DNA of 64,000 nucleotides from Candidatus Villigracilaceae bacterium (GCA_026645935.1 JAPKMP010000002.1:124001-188000), one strand, 5' to 3'. Positions 52,435-61,181 are shown, counted from the first letter of the stretch. Program-made: numbers and translations. Notes: generated by a model from the letters alone, not told the origin.

Positions 52435-53631
52435 TCAGGCAAGAAGCGCTGTTACGCGGTCGGTCAATTCGTTTAGTGGGACCGCCGTGTTCTCTTTTTC
52501 TTTGCGCGGCTTCAATTCTACCATTCCGTTCTGAAGCCCCTTTTCCCCTACCGTGACGCGAATGGGACAACCGATCAAATCCGCGTCGTTGAATTTGACC
52601 CCGGCGCGTTCATCGCGGTCGTCGAATAAAACTGAGATCCCTGCGTTTTGCAATGCATTATGGATTTCTTCAGCTTTGGACTTTGTATCCAGCGTCCTGC
52701 CGGGGACGTGCATCAGGTACACGTCAAAGGGCGAGGCGGAAAGAGGCAGGGTCAAGCCTTTTTCGTCGTGATGGGTCTCAGAGATGGCGAGCAGAATGTT
52801 TTCAAATTCGATCTTTCCATTCGATGCCAGCACGACAGCAGATCGAACCTCAAGCGGATTTCCGCAATTCGGGCATCCATCGCCCGCCTTTGCCTGCACC
52901 ACATCCGCGATGATCTCGGCTGAATAATCGCGCAGATAATTCGTATTGAGCAGGTGATATCCTTCCTCGTTCGCGCCTGCCACGAGGTTTTGCGATTCGG
53001 GAATGAGATCATCCACGATGATGAGCGCATCTTTCAACCCGACCGGCGATGCATACCCCGCCGCTGCGCCGGACCTTGAAATTGTCTCCGCATCTGCAAG
53101 CTGGATCTCGCCGAGGATTTCCCCCAGTTTTGCATCGCTCAACTGCATGTCTCCGCGTATGACGACAAAGACGAATTTTCCATCCGCTTTGCGGGTATAC
53201 ATCATTGCCTTGGCGGTCTTTTCCTTTGGGATGTTCAACAGGCTCGCCAGTGCTTCGATGGTATCGCAATCCGGCGTGGATATTTTCTCTAGGGGGAGTT
53301 CCGCTTCGCGGGGCATGGGAATCTTTTTGAATTTTGCAATTCGAAGCGGATCGACATAACCACATGCCGGGCATTGGGCAACCTCGATGGTGCCGGTCAA
53401 AAGCGGAAAATAAACGCCTCTTTCGCTCTTCAATATTTTCAAGCCAGCCTTGCTCCAAAAAGCCGGGTCATTCGAGAGCATCTCAAGCCGATTGGTCATT
53501 TGTACGCCCAGGGGCAGGAGTTGATTCTCGCGGGTCAAATATCCCGCACGGACGAGCCAGCCCCACCCCGGAGTGCGGGCGTTGTTGGGGAATTCACGCT
53601 GGGTTTGGATTTTCAAATCAGTGTATTTCAT
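52435..53631 (-). CDS. Prolyl-tRNA synthetase paralogue lacking the catalytic core (editing plus anticodon-binding domains)
   Basis: The 398-residue protein aligns with bacterial ProRS only in parts. Residues ~27-50 (LVRAGYLTRENQLLPLGVQM) match the ProRS N-terminus. A CPACGYVDPLR zinc-like motif leads into a complete YbaK/INS-type editing domain (about 112-255, including LLNIPKEKTAKAMMY and VVIRGDMQLSDAKL). A second cysteine pair (CPNCG) follows. The anticodon-binding domain spans about 300-398 (VLFDDRDERAGVKFNDADLIGCPIRV). Class II motifs 1, 2 and 3 are missing, so it cannot activate proline. It may clear mischarged tRNA-Pro in trans. GGAAGGGG precedes the ATG. Confidence 0.85.
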   Translation of the reverse strand: MKYTDLKIQTQREFPNNARTPGWGWLVRAGYLTRENQLLPLGVQMTNRLEMLSNDPAFWSKAGLKILKSERGVYFPLLTGTIEVAQCPACGYVDPLRIAKFKKIPMPREAELPLEKISTPDCDTIEALASLLNIPKEKTAKAMMYTRKADGKFVFVVIRGDMQLSDAKLGEILGEIQLADAETISRSGAAAGYASPVGLKDALIIVDDLIPESQNLVAGANEEGYHLLNTNYLRDYSAEIIADVVQAKAGDGCPNCGNPLEVRSAVVLASNGKIEFENILLAISETHHDEKGLTLPLSASPFDVYLMHVPGRTLDTKSKAEEIHNALQNAGISVLFDDRDERAGVKFNDADLIGCPIRVTVGEKGLQNGMVELKPRKEKENTAVPLNELTDRVTALLA

Positions 53632-53728
53632 AATCGAGGTCCCCTTCCAGATATTTTTCTCGCGGAAATCACGGCTGCCACAAAACTTAATCGCTTATTC
53701 GTATTCTTGAGCGGTTCTGCGGATGCAG

Positions 53729-54247
53729 TCAGGCTTTCTTCTTCCGCGCCACCTTTTGGGTGGATTCGGGGATGGACGCCGGCTCAGGGATTCGAAGCGG
53801 GGTCTGCGCAATCACTTCAGCCTGGGCGGCTTCAGACGGCGTGGCTTCGGGCGTCGGTTCGAGATTGAGATCGACCGATTCCTCCATTCGAATCTGCCCG
53901 CGCAGGAAAGCGCCTTCCTCGGTGACAAAAGCGGTGGTGATCACATCGCCCCACACGCGTCCTGTGGCGCGAATTTCCAATTTCTGGGTGGTGATATTTC
54001 CGCGCACCGCGCCCGCCACAATGACCGAGTTGGCGCGCACGTTCTGGCAGGTCACGCGACCCGTCTCGCCGACGACAAGCATACCGCGCAAGGCGATCTC
54101 GCCTTCGAAGGCGCCTTCCACCCGTACGCCGCCGGAACCGTTGATCGAGCCGTGCCAGATCACGCCCGAGCCAAGGACGGAAGTGATCCGTTCCACAGCC
54201 TGGACGGGTTGAGCGGTCTCTGACGGGGCAGTGTTGCGTTTGAACAT
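53729..54247 (-). CDS. Bactofilin
   Basis: The 172-residue protein has the beta-helical bactofilin core (about 22-125: SVLGSGVIWHGSINGSGGVRVEGAFEGEI, then repeated strands ending GAFLRGQIRM). It polymerises into membrane-associated filaments that scaffold wall or shape factors. The C-terminal tail is Pro/Ala/Glu-rich and ends in RKKKA. TAAAAT lies 6 nt before the ATG with no ribosome binding site, so a leaderless mRNA is likely. Confidence 0.9.
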   Translation of the reverse strand: MFKRNTAPSETAQPVQAVERITSVLGSGVIWHGSINGSGGVRVEGAFEGEIALRGMLVVGETGRVTCQNVRANSVIVAGAVRGNITTQKLEIRATGRVWGDVITTAFVTEEGAFLRGQIRMEESVDLNLEPTPEATPSEAAQAEVIAQTPLRIPEPASIPESTQKVARKKKA

Positions 54248-54253
54248 AAAGTA

Positions 54254-54259
54254 ATTTTA
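54254..54259 (-). promoter_or_regulatory. -10 element of a probable leaderless bactofilin transcript
   Basis: On the minus strand, TAAAAT is followed by TACTTT and then the ATG at 54247. Confidence 0.55.
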
Positions 54260-54268
54260 CCCTAAAAG

Positions 54269-54303
54269 AAAATGGCGTTGATCTCATCAATCAACACCAT
54301 TTT
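54269..54303 (-). terminator. fabI terminator
   Basis: AAAATGGCGTTGAT pairs with ATCAACACCATTTT (14 bp, one mismatch) around a 7-nt loop. On the minus strand it ends in TTTTCTTTT, 26 bp after the fabI stop. Confidence 0.8.
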
Positions 54304-54329
54304 CATTACTCTACTCTGTTGCTCAACGG

Positions 54330-55130
54330 TTACTCGCTCTTTTCATCCCGTTTCACCATCTGGACGCCCATAATGTTGAAGCCAGAATCCACGTACAGCA
54401 CTTCGCCGGTAATGCGTTTCGAAAGGTCGCTGGCAAGGAAAACCGCTGCATCGCCCACATCGTCGATGGTCACATTCTCCTGCATGGGGGACATTTCTGC
54501 AAAGTGTTTGTACATGTCGCGGAAGCCGCCTACGCCCGCCGCTGCCAGGGTGCGGATCGCTCCGGCAGAAATCGCATTGACGCGAATCTTCCTCGGTCCC
54601 AAATCGTAAGCCAGGTACCTTGTCGAAGATTCCAGCGCCGCCTTGGCAACGCCCATCACGTTGTAATGGGGGGCGACCTTCACAGCGCCCGAACCGTAGG
54701 TCAGGCACATGACCGAACCGCCGTCGTTCATGATGGGCAGGAAGGCGTTCGTCAAAGCCACGAACGAAAAGACGGAAATATCCATCGCGTTCTTGAATCC
54801 TTCCCGGCTGGTTTGATGATACGGCTTGCTCAACTCGTCGCGCCCCGCAAAAGCTATCGAGTGGACCAGGATATCGATCTTGCCAAAGTGTTTCGCCGCG
54901 CTCTCGGCAGTCGCCGCAATGTGTTCGTCCTTCGTCACATCGCATTCTTCGACCCACTTGCATCCGATCTTTTCCGCAAGTGGTTTTACGCGCCGTTCGA
55001 GCGCCTCGCCTGCGTAACTGATGCCGATGTTCGCGCCTTCACGATGAAAGGCTTGTGTAATGCCCCAGGCGATGGATTTGTCGTTCGCCAGACCAAAGAC
55101 CAGGGCGTTCTTGCCGTCAAGTAAACCCAT
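54330..55130 (-). CDS. fabI: Enoyl-[acyl-carrier-protein] reductase (NADH), FabI
   Basis: The 266-residue SDR protein has NALVFGLANDKSIAWGI, the FabI-specific cofactor loop, and the SIAFAG motif. The catalytic Tyr-x6-Lys is Y-NVMGVA-K, with the upstream tyrosine in LTYGSGAVKV. It catalyses the last step of each fatty-acid elongation cycle. GGAGGAG precedes the ATG, and its own terminator follows, so it is probably monocistronic. Confidence 0.95.
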   Translation of the reverse strand: MGLLDGKNALVFGLANDKSIAWGITQAFHREGANIGISYAGEALERRVKPLAEKIGCKWVEECDVTKDEHIAATAESAAKHFGKIDILVHSIAFAGRDELSKPYHQTSREGFKNAMDISVFSFVALTNAFLPIMNDGGSVMCLTYGSGAVKVAPHYNVMGVAKAALESSTRYLAYDLGPRKIRVNAISAGAIRTLAAAGVGGFRDMYKHFAEMSPMQENVTIDDVGDAAVFLASDLSKRITGEVLYVDSGFNIMGVQMVKRDEKSE

Positions 55131-55216
55131 AACTCCTCCGAAAATGTTGCGCAGCAGACGTTCTCCCTGGACTGTCCGCCCAGGACAGGCTTACGCCCAC
55201 GCGTTAGTGAACCTCG

Positions 55217-55795
55217 CTACGCCAAAATTATCTTCCAATCTTTCACCATAAACCGCCAGGGTTTGCTTAACCACGGCTCCGGTGTCTTATTTAACCCCAC
55301 ACGCGCGCCAATCGTCACGTTTTTGTCGGGAATGTTTTCCCCCGCCTCGATCCATAGACTTGAGCCTGGATCCGTTAAATCGGCAAAGTTCTCGCCTCTG
55401 CCGATCCCCATCGCCTGAGTCAATTTGCCCGGACCATTTGTGTCCCGCCCCTGTCGCCGTTTCATCATCACTTCGGTCCCCTCGACCGGCTGTATCGCGC
55501 GGATCAACACAGCCGCCGGAAACCCCTCCTTCTCCGTGACGACGTTCAGCATCCAATGATTCCCGTACGTGAAATAGACATAAGCATGCCCCGGCGGACC
55601 GTACATTGGCGCGGTCCGTTTTGTCAGCCCGGCTTTGGCATGGCAGGCAAGGTCTTCCTCACCGATGTACCCTTCGGTTTCGGTGATCAGTCCCACCAGC
55701 TTTTTCCCGCGCGAAATCCGCACCAGTCGCGCGCCAAGCAATTCGCGCGCGACGGTCAGTGTGGGACGATTGTAGAATTTGCGGGGGAGAATCAT
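55217..55795 (-). CDS. 3-methyladenine DNA glycosylase (AAG/Mpg family)
   Basis: The 192-residue protein carries ARELLGARLVR, ITETEGYIGEEDLACHA (catalytic Glu and water-binding region), MYGPPGHAYVYFTYGNHWMLNVV and NGPGKLTQAMGI. These are hallmarks of the AAG/MPG glycosylases that remove alkylated bases. The length matches the bacterial family. The next gene upstream on the strand is the epimerase; no clear promoter of its own is seen. Confidence 0.94.
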   Translation of the reverse strand: MILPRKFYNRPTLTVARELLGARLVRISRGKKLVGLITETEGYIGEEDLACHAKAGLTKRTAPMYGPPGHAYVYFTYGNHWMLNVVTEKEGFPAAVLIRAIQPVEGTEVMMKRRQGRDTNGPGKLTQAMGIGRGENFADLTDPGSSLWIEAGENIPDKNVTIGARVGLNKTPEPWLSKPWRFMVKDWKIILA

Positions 55796-55841
55796 TTTGC
55801 CTAAAGGTTAGAACGTCCGCACCTGAGAATCTCCAAACGAA

Positions 55842-56765
55842 CTACTTAAACCTTGGGTCGCGCTGAAGGGTCAACCTCAATCCATCTTCCAACTGGATGG
55901 ACGGGGTGAAGCGCAGTTTTTCCTTTGCGAGAGTCAGATCCGCTTTCATCCGGGATACGCCACCGGAGGTTTGGGAGTTGTACACGACATTGGCATTGCT
56001 ATTGGTAACCATGAGCACGGAACGGATCAAAACCTTGATGGAGGTTTCCACACTCGAACCGACGTTGATGACCAGCCCATTGATGTTGGGCGCCGTCGAA
56101 GCGGCGACCATCGCGCTGATCACGTCGTCGACGTAGACATAATCGCGGGTCTGACTTCCGTCGCCATGCGCCACCAGGGTTCCGCCGCGAAGCGACTGTT
56201 TCAGATAATGAAGAACCACGGGAGGATGAGAGGGCGGGAGATGTTGACCCGGTCCATAGGCGTTGAAGATCCGCAGGCTGACGGTTTCGATGTTCCACAA
56301 ATTGCCGATGGTGCGCACGTAATGTTCCGCCGAGATCTTGGAAACAGCATACGGCGAGCGTGGATTGGGAATGTCCGTTTCTTTCAGACTGCCGTCATTC
56401 ATGTCGCCATACACTGCGCCGGAGGAAGCGAGGACAACGCGCTTCACGCCGACATCGCGCATGGCTTCCATCAGCGCCACCGTCCCGCCGACGTTTACAG
56501 CGTTGTAATCGCGCGGGTAGAGGATCGATTCCTGGACGGAGACACGAGCCGCAAGGTGATAGACCACATCCACATCCTGGAGCAAAGTCCACAGTTTGGG
56601 GCGGTCGCTCACATCCCCGCGTGTGAAATGGACATCGGGAGAAAGCACCTTCGGATCGCCGGTGGAAAGGTCATCCAACCCGCGGACTTGATGCCCCTCA
56701 CGCGCGAGGTGATTGGCAAGCGAAGAGCCGAGGAAACCCGCGGCTCCGGTAATCAAAAAGTTCAT
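55842..56765 (-). CDS. NAD-dependent epimerase/dehydratase (UDP-glucose 4-epimerase-like)
   Basis: The 307-residue extended SDR starts FLITGAAGFLGSSLANHL. The catalytic Tyr/Lys is in SPYAVSKISAEHY, with GAVYGD as the serine/threonine motif equivalent (ASSGAVYG). Nucleotide-sugar binding is suggested by FNAYGPGQ. It probably epimerises a UDP-sugar for surface glycan synthesis. TATAAT lies 9 nt before the ATG, with no Shine-Dalgarno, suggesting a near-leaderless mRNA. Confidence 0.91.
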   Translation of the reverse strand: MNFLITGAAGFLGSSLANHLAREGHQVRGLDDLSTGDPKVLSPDVHFTRGDVSDRPKLWTLLQDVDVVYHLAARVSVQESILYPRDYNAVNVGGTVALMEAMRDVGVKRVVLASSGAVYGDMNDGSLKETDIPNPRSPYAVSKISAEHYVRTIGNLWNIETVSLRIFNAYGPGQHLPPSHPPVVLHYLKQSLRGGTLVAHGDGSQTRDYVYVDDVISAMVAASTAPNINGLVINVGSSVETSIKVLIRSVLMVTNSNANVVYNSQTSGGVSRMKADLTLAKEKLRFTPSIQLEDGLRLTLQRDPRFK

Positions 56766-56806
56766 GGTAGAAGGATTATACTCTCAATATTGGTCGTCTT
56801 TTTTTA

Positions 56807-56835
56807 TTGACGTTTGTAAATTCGTGTGTTATTGT
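56807..56835 (+). promoter_or_regulatory. Promoter of the cold-shock gene
   Basis: TTGACG (56807-56812) and TATTGT (56830-56835) are 17 bp apart. Transcription would start near 56842, leaving a leader of about 130 nt. Confidence 0.65.
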
Positions 56836-56841
56836 TGGCGC

Positions 56842-56974
56842 CAGATAGGAAAACGGTAGTTACGTTGGTTTGAAGAACATCAACAGCCTGCGGTTTGACT
56901 GCGGGCTGTTTGTTTTGACCTCCGATGGAACAAACAGATTTACCTATACATCTCAATTGCCATAGGAGGCAAAA
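56842..56974 (+). promoter_or_regulatory. Long structured 5' leader of the cold-shock gene
   Basis: The leader can form an attenuator-like hairpin, CAGCC...GGCTG at about 56885-56909, followed directly by TTTGTTTT. A second pairing, GTTTGTT...GAACAAAC, overlaps it. Long alternative-fold leaders are typical of cold-shock mRNAs, where structure changes with temperature. Confidence 0.5.
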
Positions 56975-57187
56975 ATGTCTGACAGAATTATTGGAACTGT
57001 GAAGTGGTTCAACGGCGATAAGGGCTACGGCTTCATCGAACGTGAAGGCGGAGCGGATGTGTTCGTTCACTTCTCCGCCATCCAGGGTGATGGATACCGC
57101 AATCTGACCGAAGGCCAGAAAGTGGAGTTCGTAGTCGAGAAGGGTCCGAAGGGTCCGCAAGCCAGCAACGTCACTGTTCTGAGCTAA
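56975..57187 (+). CDS. Cold-shock protein (CspA family)
   Basis: The 70-residue protein has both RNA-binding motifs, GYGFIE (RNP1) and VFVHFSAI (RNP2), and starts [11 protein letters not shown]. It acts as an RNA chaperone. AGGAGG precedes the ATG. It is convergent with a DEAD-box RNA helicase across a strong bidirectional terminator; the two proteins are a natural functional pair in cold adaptation and RNA remodelling. Confidence 0.96.
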   Translation: MSDRIIGTVKWFNGDKGYGFIEREGGADVFVHFSAIQGDGYRNLTEGQKVEFVVEKGPKGPQASNVTVLS

Positions 57188-57194
57188 GTAGACA

Positions 57195-57230
57195 AAAAAG
57201 AGCCCCGCGAAATCTCGCGGGGCTCTTTTT
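57195..57230. terminator. Strong bidirectional terminator (csp / DEAD-box)
   Basis: A perfect 16-bp stem (AAAAAGAGCCCCGCGA and its complement) with an AATC/GATT loop has A and T runs at its base, so it works in both directions. Confidence 0.93.
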
Positions 57231-57236
57231 GATTAA

Positions 57237-58487
57237 TTATTTCTTTTTTGGCGCAAGCCTGTTTTTGGAATAGCTTGTCATCGTGGAAGCTCGCGGCGGG
57301 CGGCGACTTTCGCTTCGGGGGGAACCCCTGCCTCTTCCGCCAGATTCAGAGCGCGGCGGGGCGGGACGCGAGTAATCGAATCCTTCGATGGTCTCGCGTT
57401 TGAGCGGCGCCCCCATGATTCGTTCGAGTGTGCGGATCATATCCTTGTCATCATCCGTGACCAGCGTGAATGCGTCGCCGGTACGTTGCGCGCGGCCTGT
57501 CCTACCAATGCGATGAATATATGCATCGGCAGTGTCGGGCATGTCGTAATTGATCACGTGTGAGATGGTTTCGATGTCCAGCCCGCGCGCGGCGATATCG
57601 GTGGCGACCATGATGTCGTGATGCCCGCTTTTGAAACCTTTGAGTGCCGCCTGTCGTTGCCCTTGCGAACGATCTCCGTGAAGGCTCGTCACTTTGAATC
57701 CCGCGCGTTGGATCTGCTGCGCCACGCGATGGGCGCGATGCTTGGTGCGCGTGAAGACCAGGACCGAATTCGTGTCGGTGCGCTTCAGCAATTCGATCAA
57801 CATGGTCGTCTTCAAATGCTGGGGGACGGGGTACAACGCATGCGCGACCGTGTGTGCTGGTTTGATGATACCCATCGCGATCTTTTGCGGATGAGTCAGC
57901 GCCTGCTGCGCAAGCAATTCCACATCCGGCGGAAAGGTGGCGGAGAACAACATGGTCTGTCGCTTTTGCGGCACGGCTTTGACGATGCGCCTCACATCGG
58001 GCAGAAAGCCCATGTCGAACATTCTGTCGGCTTCGTCGAGCACGAGGATTTCGATGTTCGCCATCTTTGCATGACCCTGCGCGATCAAGTCAAGCAAACG
58101 CCCCGGGCAGGCGACGAGAATCTCCGCGCCGTTTCGCAATGCCTGGATTTGCGGCGCGGCTCCGACCCCGCCGTAGATGGTCGCGCTCTTCAGCTTTGTC
58201 CCCGCGGAGAGTGTTTTGATCACGTCGTGAATCTGTTCCGCCAGTTCGCGCGTCGGCGTGACGATCAGCGCGCGCGGCATATTGCGCTGACCGTTCAGCA
58301 ATTTATTGAGAATGGGCAATACGAAGGCGGCGGTTTTGCCGGTTCCGGTTTGGGCTGTACCGATAATGTCCCGTCCGCGAAGAGCGGCTGGGATTGCGGC
58401 TTGTTGAATGGGGGTGGGCGATTCGTAGCCCGCCTTTTCAATTCCCTGCTTGAGGCGGGGATCGAGATGAAATTGGTTGAAGTTCAT
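57237..58487 (-). CDS. DEAD-box ATP-dependent RNA helicase
   Basis: The 416-residue protein has the Q motif (YESPTPIQQ), motif I AQTGTGKT, motif Ia PTRELAEQ, motif II VLDEADRMFDMGF, motif III SATFP, motif V TDIAARGLDI and motif VI HRIGRTGRA. The RGRG/SR-rich basic tail resembles RhlE/CshA proteins and aids RNA binding. AAAGGAAATA precedes the ATG. A TATAAT at 58555-58550 on the minus strand gives a leader of about 55 nt. Confidence 0.95.
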   Translation of the reverse strand: MNFNQFHLDPRLKQGIEKAGYESPTPIQQAAIPAALRGRDIIGTAQTGTGKTAAFVLPILNKLLNGQRNMPRALIVTPTRELAEQIHDVIKTLSAGTKLKSATIYGGVGAAPQIQALRNGAEILVACPGRLLDLIAQGHAKMANIEILVLDEADRMFDMGFLPDVRRIVKAVPQKRQTMLFSATFPPDVELLAQQALTHPQKIAMGIIKPAHTVAHALYPVPQHLKTTMLIELLKRTDTNSVLVFTRTKHRAHRVAQQIQRAGFKVTSLHGDRSQGQRQAALKGFKSGHHDIMVATDIAARGLDIETISHVINYDMPDTADAYIHRIGRTGRAQRTGDAFTLVTDDDKDMIRTLERIMGAPLKRETIEGFDYSRPAPPRSESGGRGRGSPRSESRRPPRASTMTSYSKNRLAPKKK

Positions 58488-58559
58488 TATTTCCTTTAGA
58501 GGCCGGTAATCACGATAAAGCGACTGCCAACTGATTGATTGTACGAACTATTATATCCC

Positions 58560-59426
58560 CTACGTGTCCTCTGGCTGCATTTCTGCCCGGGTCAAAATCA
58601 CAACTGCAATGAGGATCAAAACACCACCAACGAGGACGATGGGGAGGAGTTTATCGCCAAATAGCCAGGACGCCAGCAACACCGTGACGATGGGTTCGAT
58701 GGTCGAAAGCATTGCTGCATTGGTGGGTCCGACTCGTTCCAGCCCGGCAAGAAAGGTGGAAACTGGAATGACGGTGGCTATTAAAACAATTCCCAAAACG
58801 ACGAGCCAGCCGGAGTCAGTCTGGGGAAAGTTTGCCCCATTGGCGCAGGTCAGCGCGCCGTACACAGCCGCGCCAGAGGTGAAGATCACCGTGGATGATT
58901 GAAAGGCAGAGACGTGCCGGGTCACATTCGCGCCAACAATGATGTAAAAGGAATAGACCAATGCCGCACCAATCGCCATGAGTGCGCCGACCAGCTGCCC
59001 GCTAACGGGTCCCACCGTAAGGGCGGTTCCGCAAAGGGCAAGGATCAATGCAATGGCTTTGACGAAGGTCGGTTTTTCGTGCAGGAAGATCATTGAAAGA
59101 AGGGCGACGAAGAAGGGATACAAATACAGCAGCAATGCCACCAAACCCGCCGAAGCATATTTAATGGCGGTCAGATAGAAATAGGATTGTCCAGCGTATC
59201 CCACCGCTCCCATGCCGATCAATCGGGCGAGAATCCGTCCGCGAGGGAAAGGCTCTTTGCGCAGGATCAGCATCAAGATCATGAAAGAGGCGGAGAGTCC
59301 GAAACGGAGAAAAAGCAGGGTAAACGTGTCTATATTTTCGCTGTAAGCAAATCGACCAAAGATGGCAAGCGTCCCGAACGACGCAGCAGAAACGATGATA
59401 AGCAGGATTCCGGTGAGGCGTCTCAT
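58560..59426 (-). CDS. EamA/DMT-family transporter
   Basis: The 288-residue protein has ten transmembrane helices in two EamA halves, starting LTGILLIIVSAASFGTLAIF, with the typical end of each half (YFYLTAIKYASAGLVALLLYLYPFF and ERVGPTNAAMLSTIEPIVTVLLAS). These transporters export small metabolites such as amino acids. TATAGT lies 8 nt before the ATG and directly follows the terminator of the upstream gene, suggesting an independent leaderless mRNA. Confidence 0.9.
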   Translation of the reverse strand: MRRLTGILLIIVSAASFGTLAIFGRFAYSENIDTFTLLFLRFGLSASFMILMLILRKEPFPRGRILARLIGMGAVGYAGQSYFYLTAIKYASAGLVALLLYLYPFFVALLSMIFLHEKPTFVKAIALILALCGTALTVGPVSGQLVGALMAIGAALVYSFYIIVGANVTRHVSAFQSSTVIFTSGAAVYGALTCANGANFPQTDSGWLVVLGIVLIATVIPVSTFLAGLERVGPTNAAMLSTIEPIVTVLLASWLFGDKLLPIVLVGGVLILIAVVILTRAEMQPEDT

Positions 59427-59448
59427 AGCGGGAAACTATACTCGAAAA

Positions 59449-59472
59449 AAATCCCCTGGTTGAAGGGGATTT
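59449..59472 (-). terminator. Terminator of the NlpC/P60-like gene
   Basis: AAATCCCCT and AGGGGATTT form a 9-bp stem with a 6-nt loop. On the minus strand it is followed by a T-run, overlaps the stop codon region and ends just before the EamA promoter. Confidence 0.75.
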
Positions 59473-60061
59473 ATGCAGAGGCTGTCATCGGTCGCAGGGT
59501 TGTTTTCCGATGGGTGAACCCAACCCAAATTTCCTGCGGGTAGATGATCTGATTTGTTCCGGGCAGCTGCTCCATGGCGAGACCGGTGTTCATGTCGATG
59601 CCGATGGTTTGATAGGCTTTGTAAGCCAATTGACTGCAATAGAAAGCCTCTTCCGTTTCGGCGTTGAGGAAATTCAAGTTGTACGGTTTGCCGACCTGCG
59701 CCAGCACATATCGGGCAACACTTTTGCGCATCAGGCGTTCTTCTTCATCGGAGAAACCCAAAACATCGAGAGGTGAAACCACTCCGTAAAACGTATCGAA
59801 CAAAAGCCCGCGCTGGCGCGCCATGCGTTCCGTATCCCATTCGCCGTTGGGGACATCGAACGTAATGACGCCGCGCGCGCCAGCTTCGGCGCACCGTCCA
59901 TCGGGACCAAGGTAAATGGCGACATGGTCCACGTCGCCGGGCACGAGGCGGCCGATAAGACGCCAAAACTCGCCCGGCAGGATGTCGGGTTTGCCGTTCA
60001 TGGTGCAAATGATATCGCCCGTTTGCACGGGCATGCCGTTGATCTGATAAGTGTAAATCAT
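59471..60061 (-). CDS. Permuted NlpC/P60 (YiiX/YebB-like) papain-fold protein
   Basis: The 196-residue protein has the permuted order of the YiiX family: histidine first (VDHVAIYLGPDG) and cysteine later (EEAFYCSQLAYKAY). It may be an amidase or acyl/peptidyl hydrolase. The frame opens at 60070, but that ATG lies inside a TATAAT (60074-60069), so translation should begin at 60061, 7 nt after the -10, on a leaderless mRNA. No signal peptide is present; the protein is cytosolic or lipid-associated. Confidence 0.82.
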   Translation of the reverse strand: MIYTYQINGMPVQTGDIICTMNGKPDILPGEFWRLIGRLVPGDVDHVAIYLGPDGRCAEAGARGVITFDVPNGEWDTERMARQRGLLFDTFYGVVSPLDVLGFSDEEERLMRKSVARYVLAQVGKPYNLNFLNAETEEAFYCSQLAYKAYQTIGIDMNTGLAMEQLPGTNQIIYPQEIWVGFTHRKTTLRPMTASA

Positions 60062-60104
60062 CGTATCCATTATACGGAGTTTCGCCCCTGAAAGTTTCAG
60101 CCGT

Positions 60105-61181
60105 TCATCCTAAAAATGAAAGCAGAAATTCACGGATCTGACCTGCCGTCCGATTCCACTTGGGCTGGCGCTGATAGCGGCTCCGCGCTGCGAGGCTCAT
60201 CTCCAGAAGCAGATCGCGCCTCTCGCTCAGGAGTTGAAGTTTTTCCGCCAACCCGCGAGCGTCCCCCGGCTGGATGAGGAATCCCGTGCGCCCATCTTCG
60301 ATGACTTCGGATGCCGCGCCGAGAGTGGTGCCGATGGCAGGCAGACCAAATCCCATCCCCTCGAGGTAGACGATTCCGAAGCCTTCAAAGCTTGATGGCA
60401 CAACAAGGATGTGGGCGGCACGGAGTTTTTCGATGAGTGGTTGATTGTTGAGGGCGCCATGAAGAAATACGAAAGAGGAAAGATGGTTGTCGGCGATGAA
60501 TGTTTGCATTTGTTTGGCATGGGCGGAATCGGTCGTGAGGGAACCAACGACATCAAGGATGAAGGCTTGCCCTGAGTTGGGTCGATGGGATGAAGGACGG
60601 AGGATGCGGAGAGATTGAAGAAGCGTGTGCAGACCTTTGCGCTCGATGACATTGCCGAGAAAAAGGACCCTGAATTCATTCTTCCTTCCCCTTTCTTTTA
60701 TCTCCTCCTCCGAGATCGCTTCCCCAAACCGATCCGTCGGTGGGAATGCCACCGTTTCTGGAAAACCATTCCCTATCAACCTGTTCACCACCGCCCTGGT
60801 AGTTTCCGAATTGAAAATAAATCCATCCACGCTCTGCAAATATTTTTTCTCCACAACACGATACAGGTCGTTTTGCCACCTCGGGCGGAGTTCGGAACAG
60901 CGCAGGTGGTGGACAAGGCTGATGACGGGGTAGGGATGCGGGCGTTTGTTCGCAAATATCAACGACGGATGGTTCAACTCATCCTGTATCAAAATATCCA
61001 AACCAGGCGGAAGTGTGAAGGTGAAATTATCCGTCAGGTGCGCGGCGTAATTCCGCCAGGGGAGCGGGATGATCTCCACGGTGTCGCCTTGCGCGCGGAG
61101 ATATTCCACCAGCATGCGGTCGTACATGTACCCGCCGCTGAGCGTGTCGAGCGAGCCGTAGATGATTAAGCCCAGTTTCAT
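60105..61181 (-). CDS. Family 4 glycosyltransferase
   Basis: The 358-residue GT-B protein has the N-terminal glycine loop (YGSLDTLSGGYMYDRML) and the C-terminal nucleotide-sugar site EGFGIVYLEGMGFGLP (EX7E-like). Around residue 205 a stretch RPSSHRPNSGQ may be inserted sequence. It is the last gene of the dehydrogenase/ComB/PTPS operon. The acceptor is unknown; given the PTPS next door, a pterin or a pterin-derived lipid is one hypothesis. Confidence 0.9.
   Translation of the reverse strand: MKLGLIIYGSLDTLSGGYMYDRMLVEYLRAQGDTVEIIPLPWRNYAAHLTDNFTFTLPPGLDILIQDELNHPSLIFANKRPHPYPVISLVHHLRCSELRPRWQNDLYRVVEKKYLQSVDGFIFNSETTRAVVNRLIGNGFPETVAFPPTDRFGEAISEEEIKERGRKNEFRVLFLGNVIERKGLHTLLQSLRILRPSSHRPNSGQAFILDVVGSLTTDSAHAKQMQTFIADNHLSSFVFLHGALNNQPLIEKLRAAHILVVPSSFEGFGIVYLEGMGFGLPAIGTTLGAASEVIEDGRTGFLIQPGDARGLAEKLQLLSERRDLLLEMSLAARSRYQRQPKWNRTAGQIREFLLSFLG

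Noticed and set aside
60062-60070. Upstream ATG of the NlpC/P60-like gene
   Set aside because: This ATG is part of the TATAAT -10 element, so it would not be in the mRNA.
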